A stretch of 5,216 bases of DNA from Nitrososphaerales archaeon TH5895 (GTDB lineage: Archaea > Thermoproteota > Nitrososphaeria > Nitrososphaerales > Nitrososphaeraceae). The notes below the pieces were generated by a model. It was not told the DNA's origin. It was given only the letters and a program-made list of their open reading frames with translations, and did no database searches. Every line of letters starts with the position of its first letter. Position 1 is the first letter of the stretch. The position numbers were made by a program, and so were the translations under genes. Of the stretch, positions 1 to 5,216 are shown piece by piece. Where the stretch lies: positions 1-5,216 of the forward strand of contig JAATVS010000607.1 of NCBI GenBank assembly GCA_014523695.1. Reading direction: 5' to 3'.

Positions 1-126
1 GTCGAGATGATATTGAACTGTTCCCAATGATATGTGCGTCATTACCTTAAATTTACATAGGTGGCAGCCAGGATTCTGCTGAATAAATTGTAATATCCTC
101 TCAGCAGTGTCTCCAAGCTTATCCAC
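1..126 (-). CDS. Winged helix-turn-helix DNA-binding protein, N-terminal part (runs off the left edge)
   Basis: The minus strand reads 42 codons from a GTG at 126 to the window edge with no stop, so the C-terminus is missing. The translation has the layout of an archaeal ArsR-like winged-helix domain: a first helix (DTAERILQFIQQNP, residues 6-19), a PGCHL turn (residues 19-23), a second helix, and a recognition helix with the sequence ISLGTVQYHLD (residues 32-42). GTVQYHL is the characteristic recognition-helix pattern of this group. It is probably a transcription regulator that binds promoter DNA; its target is unknown. An in-frame TAG lies two codons before the GTG, so the start cannot be far upstream; the ATT codon just before the GTG is the only other option. 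A GAGG about 11 nt upstream may help initiation. Residue 24 is Cys where I would expect a basic residue. The fold is fairly certain from the pattern; the start is less so. Confidence 0.72.
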   Translation of the reverse strand, partial: MDKLGDTAERILQFIQQNPGCHLCKFKVMTHISLGTVQYHLD

Positions 127-149
127 AATCTAGCAATCCTCGACAAGGT

Positions 150-167
150 AACAATAATAACAATAAC
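150..167. repeat. AACAAT/AAT microsatellite in non-coding DNA
   Basis: The plus strand reads AACAATAATAACAATAAC, a short AAC/AAT simple repeat just upstream of the left-edge gene. The same AACAAT unit encodes the asparagine run in the polymerase at 2412-2438. It is probably a product of replication slippage. Confidence 0.6.
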
Positions 168-208
168 ATCCCACAGAATGCAGCTCTCTGATTTCTCGGT
201 ATATTTGG

Positions 209-216
209 AATATAAA
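209..216 (-). promoter_or_regulatory. Possible TATA box for the left-edge winged-helix gene
   Basis: The minus strand reads TTTATATT here, a fair archaeal TATA box. Transcription would start near 185, giving a leader of about 60 nt before the GTG at 126. This is the best TATA-like site I found upstream of that gene, but AT-rich DNA makes chance matches common. Confidence 0.28.
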
Positions 217-587
217 TGTATTATGGTACAAGTACCTAAGTGATTGCTAATTTACACTCATCGTTATTTACTCTTATTTAGCGGTTTGTATCAGATTCCT
301 TATGACTGTTCAGCATATCAACTGCCTCCAATCATGAAAACAAGACCAATTTACGGCTTTGTTGCCTAGGGGGGGATGATCCTATTGAGACATTATCACC
401 TTCCTATCCTACCAACTTTTAATTCATATATCCTTGGCTTATTTTTAGTAGGTATAATGCATTCTATAATTTCCATAATGAAATTATCTAATATAATAAG
501 CTAGCATATTTAGTTATTAGGTACAATACCGTACTCACATATAGATTTCTGTTGATTTATGATCACAGATTAGACGAGATCTAGTAC

Positions 588-3104
588 ATGCTATCAGCTT
601 CTATGACTAATACAATAATAATTGCAGGCAACATCCTCGACCTATATCCTTTAAATGGGACAATAATTATATGGATAAAAGAAAAACGTAACAACAATAT
701 TGTAAGAGTAAAAGATAAAGAATGGAACCATTCGATCTACATAGCTTCAGATAATAAATCGGATTTGACTTCTCTGCTTCGTTATATACACAGTAATGAC
801 AAGGCTATGAAACTCGTTAGCTGTTATAAGTTTACAAATCAATACGAGAGAATTACTGATAGTCAAAAATCAGAAGTCCTAAGACTAGACTTATCGGATC
901 CTACAAAAGCGACAACTTTAGCAAGGAGTATAGAAAGATTTGGTAACGTATTTGGAAAATATAGATTATACAATGTAGATTTATCTCCAGCACAAGCTTA
1001 TTTATACGAGCATAATTTATTCCCACTTGCTCTTTGCGATGTCTATTGCGATAAGAATAATATATTACACAAGATTGTTAACAAAGATAATATATGGAAC
1101 ACAGATTATATCGTTCCTCGGTTTAGAACTGCTCTCATAAGGGTAAATACAAGACAGGGTGATAATGGTAGTAGTGATAATAACAATGCAAATTATAGCA
1201 AGAAAAAGAATAATAATAAGAATATCGGGTATTCGGACGCAATAAAATCCATTTCAATAAGTATTGGTGATGACGGTAATAATAGTGGATATAATAATAG
1301 TAGTAACAGCAACATTCATAATAGAAATATTGAGATCGATTCTGACTCTGAAGAGCAAATACTGAATGTATTAGAAGCTGAAATATTGAGAATAGATCCT
1401 GACTTTATATTTACAGAAGATGGGGATTCATTTACTTTTCCTTATCTTATTCATAAAGCCAAAATGAATGGAAATAGAAATTTGTCACTAAGCAGAGACC
1501 CAATGAAATTGCAAAGTCCTATAAAGAAAGGAACATCATATTTTTCATATGGCCGAATTTATTTTAAACCATCTACCATAAGGCTATTTGGAAGAATACA
1601 TTTTGATCAATCGAATTCATTTGAATTGTCAAATGAAACTGGTGGAGGATTAAGTGGATTATATGAGATAGCCAGGATTTGTAGAATGCCTCTCCATACA
1701 GCAGCTAGAGCTTCTATAGGCAAATGTCTTAGTAGTCTTCAATTTTATAACGCCACAAGAAAAGGAGTTTTGATTCCGTGGAAACCTATGATCGCAGAGC
1801 ATTTCAAATCAATGAATGCATTATTGATTGCAGATAGAGGTGGTCTAATATATGAACCGGAAGTAGGAGTACACGAACAAGTAGCTGAATTTGACTTTGA
1901 GTCACTATATCCAAATATAATGAGAAAGTATAATATTTCAGCTGAAACTGTAAATTGTGCTTGTTGCTATCGTAATTATCATTCGACTTCTTTTAATCAT
2001 AGTATTAATGATAATGTAGATAATACTGGATTCAAGACAGACTTCTTAACAATGCATGATGCTGATCATAACTACGCATGTTCGAAGAGAATAGGAATCA
2101 TTCCCATATCTTTAAGAATATTGCTTGAGAAGCGTTTACTCTACAAAAAACTGAAGGACTCTATTCAAAACCATACTCTAAAGGAGAAATATAATTCCAG
2201 ACAATCTACATTGAAATGGATTCTAGTAACTTCATTTGGATATCTAGGATTTAATAACGCGAAATTTGGAAGAATCGATGCGCATATAGCCGTTTGTGCT
2301 TATGATAGGCAGATATTATCTCATGTTATAAAGGTTGCTGAAAGACAGGGATTTAGAGTATTACATGGAATAGTGGATTCTATTTGGATGCAATTTAAGG
2401 AAAAGAATCATAACAACAATAACAATAACAATAACAATAGCAAAGAATTATGTCAATTGCTAAAAGAAGATATAGAAAAACAAACAGGATTCAAAATGTC
2501 GTTTGAAGGTATTTATAAATGGATAGCGTTTGTTCCCTCAAAAATAAATACCACATTACCTGTTCCAAATCGATATTTTGGAGCATTTGAAGGTGACTCG
2601 TTAAAAATAAGAGGGTTAGAATCAAGAAGACATGATACACCCATCTTCTTTGAAGAATGCCAGAATCATATATTGCAGGTAATGGCTACTAGAAATACAA
2701 TAAAGGGAGTTAAATCTCTTATCCCAGAAGTAAGTAATGTAATCAAAAACTATATTCATCAACTTAAAGCAGGTAAAGTACCACTTCAACAATTAATAAT
2801 TACCAAAATAATATCAATGAGTGCAGATGAATATCAGAATAGAGATACAGTAGAGAAGAATTCTGTTGATCTACTCAGATCTGAGTGTAACATACATTTA
2901 AGAGCTGGTGAGATACTCCAGTTTATAATCACGGATTATTATAAAAAACGTTCCAAAATAAGATCTATCCCAGTTCAACTTATAAATAAAGAAGAAGAAG
3001 CAACAATTTATGATGCAAGAAGATACGCAGAGCTACTTATAGAAGTCTGTAATTCAGTAACTAAACCATTTGGCTATAGTTGTCTTATGCCTGGGGTAGA
3101 CTAA
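588..3104 (+). CDS. polB2: Divergent archaeal family B DNA polymerase, PolB2-like, exonuclease-inactive
   Basis: This 838-residue protein has the full family B order. Residues 1-175 form the N-terminal domain and about 175-345 a degenerate 3'-5' exonuclease domain. Palm and fingers follow: motif A DFESLYPNI (436-444, with Asp436 and steric-gate Tyr441), motif B KWILVTSFG (543-551) and motif C HGIVDS (593-598). RYFGAF (662-667) and GLESRRHDTP (676-685) lead into the thumb. All exonuclease motifs are lost: ALIRVN (182-187) replaces DxE, Thr283 in SFTFPYL replaces the motif II Asp, and no YxxxD follows GRIHFD (335-340). In motif C the first Asp is Ile595, but Asp597 remains. Motif A Asp436 and motif B Lys543 are also kept, so slow or specialised synthesis is possible. 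I recall the GIVDS/GIVDC signature as typical of archaeal PolB2 paralogues, once thought inactive and now linked to damage tolerance. Asn-rich inserts lie at about 188-245 and 607-618, and Cys 457, 459, 460 and 498 could bind a metal. The start may be ATG 588 or ATG 603; an in-frame TAG at 582 rules out anything longer. The gene stands alone. Confidence 0.93.
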   Translation: MLSASMTNTIIIAGNILDLYPLNGTIIIWIKEKRNNNIVRVKDKEWNHSIYIASDNKSDLTSLLRYIHSNDKAMKLVSCYKFTNQYERITDSQKSEVLRLDLSDPTKATTLARSIERFGNVFGKYRLYNVDLSPAQAYLYEHNLFPLALCDVYCDKNNILHKIVNKDNIWNTDYIVPRFRTALIRVNTRQGDNGSSDNNNANYSKKKNNNKNIGYSDAIKSISISIGDDGNNSGYNNSSNSNIHNRNIEIDSDSEEQILNVLEAEILRIDPDFIFTEDGDSFTFPYLIHKAKMNGNRNLSLSRDPMKLQSPIKKGTSYFSYGRIYFKPSTIRLFGRIHFDQSNSFELSNETGGGLSGLYEIARICRMPLHTAARASIGKCLSSLQFYNATRKGVLIPWKPMIAEHFKSMNALLIADRGGLIYEPEVGVHEQVAEFDFESLYPNIMRKYNISAETVNCACCYRNYHSTSFNHSINDNVDNTGFKTDFLTMHDADHNYACSKRIGIIPISLRILLEKRLLYKKLKDSIQNHTLKEKYNSRQSTLKWILVTSFGYLGFNNAKFGRIDAHIAVCAYDRQILSHVIKVAERQGFRVLHGIVDSIWMQFKEKNHNNNNNNNNNSKELCQLLKEDIEKQTGFKMSFEGIYKWIAFVPSKINTTLPVPNRYFGAFEGDSLKIRGLESRRHDTPIFFEECQNHILQVMATRNTIKGVKSLIPEVSNVIKNYIHQLKAGKVPLQQLIITKIISMSADEYQNRDTVEKNSVDLLRSECNIHLRAGEILQFIITDYYKKRSKIRSIPVQLINKEEEATIYDARRYAELLIEVCNSVTKPFGYSCLMPGVD
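2412..2438 (+). repeat. AACAAT coding microsatellite (nine-asparagine run in the polymerase)
   Basis: Nine consecutive Asn codons read AAC, then AAC-AAT four times, encoding residues 609-617. The regular AAC/AAT alternation is a true hexanucleotide repeat, not only amino-acid bias. It lies about a dozen residues after motif C, in a palm segment that would form a surface loop, and a change of one or more whole units would keep the reading frame. Confidence 0.85.
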
Positions 3105-3110
3105 GCAATA

Positions 3111-3132
3111 TGGTGGGGATGTGGTGGGGATG
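3111..3132 (+). repeat. Perfect 11-bp tandem duplication just after the polymerase stop
   Basis: TGGTGGGGATG occurs twice head to tail, starting seven bases after the TAA of the polymerase gene. The G-rich unit ends in ATG, so each copy looks like a ribosome-binding site next to a start codon. The second ATG (3130) opens a 51-codon ORF. Confidence 0.75.
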
Positions 3133-3340
3133 CCGGCAAATGTATCCGAATCCCTACTAGCTTCAATAATTCTATCGGCTTTCCTGTCACTATGCAAACC
3201 GATTGGAAGAGTAATGCTTGAATTTGCATTCATGAACATAGTAAAAATCGCCAGAAATGAAATGACTACCCTTCCAACATTATAGAACACCACAGGCATT
3301 CCATTAAGAGCGGACTTGTCAGCTAAAATAATCCATTTGG

Positions 3341-3353
3341 AGTTAGTCTAACT
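3341..3353. repeat. Perfect inverted repeat AGTTAG-T-CTAACT
   Basis: Six-base arms flank a single central T. The symmetry fits a binding site for a dimeric regulator or a very tight stem, but it is far from any recognised start codon and could be chance. Confidence 0.4.
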
Positions 3354-3386
3354 GCCAGAGAGAAGAATAACATCAAGGACTAGGAG

Positions 3387-3427
3387 GGAACACAAAAAAG
3401 TTGTGCAATACGACTTGTTCCTTTTTT
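3387..3427 (+). terminator. Bulged hairpin followed by six T, candidate terminator
   Basis: GGAAC (3387-3391) pairs with GTTCC (3417-3421), and AAGTTG (3398-3403) pairs with CGACTT (3411-3416), including one G-T pair. The left arm has a six-base ACAAAA bulge and the loop is seven bases. TTTTTT (3422-3427) follows at once. Archaeal termination depends mainly on the U-run, so this could end plus-strand transcripts from the polymerase gene, 282 nt upstream. It could also be the 3' end of a small RNA. Confidence 0.45.
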
Positions 3428-3538
3428 AAGAAATAGAAGTGCACTGATAACTAGTGAATCCTCCAATACCTGTTGCAATCTAGAAATCAACTTGAAGAAT
3501 TGAATATCCTTCAACTAACGCAGTCCTACATGATCATC

Positions 3539-3561
3539 AAAAAATCTATATGTAAAAAAAA
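3539..3561 (-). terminator. T-rich terminator of the 168-aa winged-helix gene
   Basis: Read on the minus strand, eight T (3554-3561) and then six T (3539-3544) follow the TGA stop at 3576 by about 15 and 32 nt. Two closely spaced oligo-T tracts downstream of a stop are the usual archaeal terminator form. No stem is needed and I see none. Confidence 0.6.
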
Positions 3562-3575
3562 GTAAATTCTGACTG

Positions 3576-4082
3576 TCACCGTCGTCGATTGACTTTGTCA
3601 TGACTACTGCTGTACAGTAAGATTTGCTTGATCTCTTCCCGGTCCCCCAATATTGCAGTGATAAGTCTGTCCCTCTCCTCAATAGGCATACCCTCTAAGG
3701 GCATTGACTTTTCTATCGTATCGAGCGCGGCAAGTTTCCATCGATTCTGTACTGCAACATCAATTTTCTTCTGTGCTTCATATACTATTCTTCCGAAGAG
3801 AGTGAGTGTGAACTTCGACTTTTTCTTACTAATTAACCCTAAATTGCGTAAACAACTAATACGCTTGTAATATTGATTGGCAGTTAGATTCAAAGGCGAC
3901 ATAAGGGTCTGCCCATCAATACTTTGTTCTCCTACACCTGAGATGATTGCGATAGAGTTAAACAGATACTTAGATTTGTTATCCGATAAAGCATAGAGAA
4001 TTTTTTCCGTTAAAAGGCCATCTGACTGCCTTTGTGTATATTTGAAGGTAATTTTACTTTTTTTAGGCACAATGTTAGACAT
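3576..4082 (-). CDS. Winged-helix DNA-binding protein of a thaumarchaeal family
   Basis: This is a 168-residue protein, probably a transcription regulator of unknown target. Residues 26-48 form a first helix (LSDNKSKYLFNSIAIIS). Residues 58-83 give the helix-turn-helix (LTANQYYKRISCLRNLGLIS), and 84-101 form the wing with SKFTLTLFGRIVYEAQ. The C-terminal part continues as helices with NRWKLAALDTIEKS (113-126) and EERDRLITAILGDREEIKQIL (135-155). The QYYKRISxLxxxGLI, LTxFGxxVYxAQ and WKLxAxDxxE patterns are what I recall from a large regulator family in Nitrososphaera and its relatives. An ATG seven codons upstream (4103) would give 175 aa. I prefer 4082 because a TATA box at 4107-4114 is centred 28 nt before it, right for a leaderless mRNA, whereas 4103 would lie before the transcript begins. 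There is no ligand-binding domain or membrane segment. The gene is divergent from the TrmB-like gene and the two may regulate each other. Confidence 0.88.
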   Translation of the reverse strand: MSNIVPKKSKITFKYTQRQSDGLLTEKILYALSDNKSKYLFNSIAIISGVGEQSIDGQTLMSPLNLTANQYYKRISCLRNLGLISKKKSKFTLTLFGRIVYEAQKKIDVAVQNRWKLAALDTIEKSMPLEGMPIEERDRLITAILGDREEIKQILLYSSSHDKVNRRR

Positions 4083-4106
4083 TTCCTCTTTTACGTAATA
4101 CATTTA

Positions 4107-4114
4107 TATTTATA
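4107..4114 (-). promoter_or_regulatory. TATA box of the 168-aa winged-helix gene
   Basis: The minus strand reads TATAAATA, a near-ideal archaeal TATA box. Its centre lies 28 nt before the ATG at 4082, so transcription should start at or next to that A, giving a leaderless mRNA. This site decides the choice of start codon. Confidence 0.68.
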
Positions 4115-4202
4115 CTATAGAACTAAAAGTAAGCCGTATTAATAGCTTTGCGTAGAACAGGCAAATCCATCCAATAATATACAGTATCTATTACACAGTA
4201 CT

Positions 4203-4210
4203 TATAAATA
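4203..4210 (+). promoter_or_regulatory. TATA box of the TrmB-like gene
   Basis: TATAAATA lies in CTTATAAATAC, identical to the box of the divergent gene. Transcription should begin near 4230-4238. That excludes the ATG at 4222, which is also out of frame, and fits a start within or after the codons around CTG 4238. Confidence 0.65.
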
Positions 4211-4237
4211 CATCCACAATAATGCATCATAAGGAGA

Positions 4238-4651
4238 CTGGTTACAATCAATACTTCTGTTCATTCATCAGTAATCCCTGTTACACGTCTTAACTCGACA
4301 GTAAAGGATCTTCTTGTATACTTATTCGATCTCTCACCTCTAGATTTTGAAATATTGCTGTTTTTGATCAAGATATATCCTGAATCAATCTCCCTAGAAG
4401 ATCTGTCCAAGAAGGTAGACAGAGATAAGAGTACGGTATTCCGATCTTTAAAAAGATTGGTGATTCAACGTATTGTGACCAAAGAAACCAGAACCATGAA
4501 GGAAAGAGGATATTTTCATGCGTATGCTTCAATTGACAAAAGAACTCTCAAGGTTGAAACGGAAAAGCGGGTAACTGAAATAAAGAATAATTTTAATAGA
4601 CTATTAAAGCACTTTGAAGACGATCTAGACATTACATTACAAGATATGTGA
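4238..4651 (+). CDS. TrmB-like helix-turn-helix transcription regulator, unusual or damaged start
   Basis: From CTG 4238 the frame encodes 137 residues. Residues 22-47 (VKDLLVYLFDLSPLDFEILLFLIK) match the usual first helices of archaeal TrmB-type HTH proteins. SLEDLSKKV (52-60) and RDKSTVFRSLKRLV (62-75) form the helix-turn-helix, and KETRTMKERGYFHAYASI (82-99) forms the wing. A charged helix, TEKRVTEIKNNFNRLLKHFEDD (108-129), may be a dimerisation coiled coil. There is no sugar-binding domain, so this is the short type. The first ordinary start codon in frame is TTG 4355, inside helix 1 (residue 40), which would break the fold. Open frame reaches back to 4223 with no ATG, GTG or TTG. CTG 4238 fits the TATA spacing. 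Other possibilities are an ATA/ATC start, or a one-base indel that separated the gene from ATG 4222. If the start is lost, this is a recent pseudogene. The family is clear; the start is not. Confidence 0.8.
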   Translation: MVTINTSVHSSVIPVTRLNSTVKDLLVYLFDLSPLDFEILLFLIKIYPESISLEDLSKKVDRDKSTVFRSLKRLVIQRIVTKETRTMKERGYFHAYASIDKRTLKVETEKRVTEIKNNFNRLLKHFEDDLDITLQDM

Positions 4652-5216
4652 CAAACACCTATGATGCTTTGAATTAATGATTCCCAGTACGCCTCCTTTT
4701 TATAGACTTGAGAAGAAAATCTTTGTTTTAATGCCCTCCTATAGCAATTGATCCATATATTGGGAACACAACCAGTGAATTTCCAATAATTATTTAATAA
4801 ATTTACTCTTAAAATATTCATATCTATCGATTAAAAATTGTATATGGGAGTTCACTAAGTTAGTTATTGATTACGAAAGGAAACTTTGCTGACTAAAGGT
4901 TTCAATACACAAAATCTAGGTGAGGGGGATAATAATGCCTTACTCAATTGTACCATTCCCTTCACCGAGCAATATAATAAAATCGAATTCTCTATGCACT
5001 TGTCACTAGTGCAGCAGAAACGGAGCCTCGAGCATGAAAGTGTTAATGTATAACTAGTGAGATATAAGGTATGACTTTTGCGCCTTTCGATAATTAATTA
5101 GACATGAGAATACTATAATTACCGCACATCTGTAACTTACTTTGGACAATTGGTTACGATTAAGATCGGGTTACCTCAATCCCAATATGATATTGCTTTG
5201 TCTATTGCAATGAGAC
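4652..5216. other. Right-hand non-coding region
   Basis: I can support no gene in these 565 nt. A run of five T at 4697-4701 may end the TrmB-like transcript. On the minus strand an ORF starting at 4821 has coding-like codons to about 4650 (it contains YRRALKQRFSSQVYKKEAYW), but then continues antisense through the TrmB-like gene; I do not recognise it. A short plus ORF of 24 codons after GGTGAGGGGG (ATG near 4935) is too small to judge. I see no tRNA-like GGTTCGAATCC box, CRISPR unit or clear promoter. Confidence 0.5.

Larger units (their letters stand above)
127..587. other. Non-coding region between the winged-helix gene and the polymerase gene
   Basis: I see no supportable gene here. The stretch contains the AAC/AAT repeat at 150-167, a small inverted repeat (GGTAC-AA-GTACC, 225-236) and a run of eight G at 369-376. 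One minus-strand ORF of 26 codons (396-476, beginning MEIIECIIPTK) has coding-like codons but no recognisable family. The polymerase promoter should lie here. AT-rich candidates are at 491-498 and 505-516, but none sits at a convincing distance from the start codon, so I do not call one. Confidence 0.6.
3105..3575. other. Intergenic region with two overlapping small ORFs and a hairpin
   Basis: No gene can be called with confidence. A plus-strand ORF (3130-3285, 51 aa) has a hydrophobic stretch, SLLASIILSAFLSLC, and coding-like codons. A minus-strand ORF (3054-3299, 81 aa) covers the same DNA, overlaps the polymerase 3' end by 51 nt and has its own hydrophobic N-terminus. At most one is likely to be real, and I recognise neither. 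From about 3300 to 3575 I see only the inverted repeat at 3341-3353, the hairpin at 3387-3427 and the A-runs listed as a terminator for the next gene. Confidence 0.55.

Noticed and set aside
396..476. 26-codon minus-strand ORF (MEIIECIIPTK...)
   Set aside because: Coding-like codons but too short, no family recognised and no well-placed promoter.
560..587. TATA box for the polymerase (TTTATGAT near 556-563)
   Set aside because: The spacing would suit a leaderless start at 588, but the sequence is a poor TATA match in AT-rich DNA.
588..3104. Casposon or self-synthesising mobile element carrying a PolB
   Set aside because: No Cas1, integrase, terminal inverted repeat or target-site duplication is visible, and the motifs fit the cellular PolB2 type better.
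3054..3299. 81-aa minus-strand ORF as a gene
   Set aside because: It overlaps the conserved polymerase C-terminus, has no recognised motif and competes with a plus-strand ORF in the same DNA. Kept only as a possibility in the gap entry.
3628..3870. 80-aa plus-strand ORF
   Set aside because: It lies wholly antisense to the well-supported 168-aa winged-helix gene and has Ser/Phe/Ile-rich shadow composition.
4516..4821. 101-aa minus-strand ORF as a complete gene
   Set aside because: About 45 codons of its C-terminus are antisense to the TrmB-like gene. Only the first part is even possible.
1..5216. CRISPR array, tRNA, rRNA or replication origin
   Set aside because: No regularly spaced repeats, no GGTTCGAATCC-type T-loop box, no rRNA-like segment and no repeated origin-type boxes were found by eye in the non-coding stretches.

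Overview
This is an AT-rich, sparsely coding archaeal segment. It most resembles a soil ammonia oxidiser of the Nitrososphaerales (Thaumarchaeota), perhaps the Nitrosocosmicus group. That is inference from four things: an archaeal PolB2-type polymerase with asparagine-rich inserts, winged-helix regulators of types I recall as abundant in these genomes, archaeal TATA boxes at leaderless spacing, and long non-coding gaps. I could not run a search.

Layout. At the left edge, on the minus strand, lie the first 42 codons of a winged-helix DNA-binding protein that runs out of the window. After about 460 nt with no convincing gene comes the dominant gene, an 838-residue family B DNA polymerase (plus strand, 588-3104). 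Its three exonuclease motifs are lost. Its polymerase motif C reads GIVDS instead of GDTDS, so it belongs with the divergent PolB2 paralogues rather than the replicative PolB. Next is a 471-nt gap with two mutually overlapping small ORFs, a perfect 13-nt inverted repeat and a hairpin followed by six T. Then a divergent pair of winged-helix regulators reads outwards from a shared intergenic region: a 168-residue thaumarchaeal-type protein on the minus strand (3576-4082) and a TrmB-like protein on the plus strand (about 4238-4651). Each has a good TATA box. The last 565 nt hold no gene I can support.

How the genes may relate. The polymerase looks like a stand-alone accessory enzyme, possibly for damage tolerance. 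No clamp, helicase, nuclease, integrase or Cas gene is visible, so the sequence does not show a mobile element or a multi-gene system. The two divergent regulators may control each other through their shared promoter region. The points most worth a second look are the altered catalytic motifs of the polymerase, its CxCC...C cysteine group, the AACAAT microsatellite inside its palm, and the TrmB-like gene whose conserved N-terminus extends upstream of any ATG, GTG or TTG codon.
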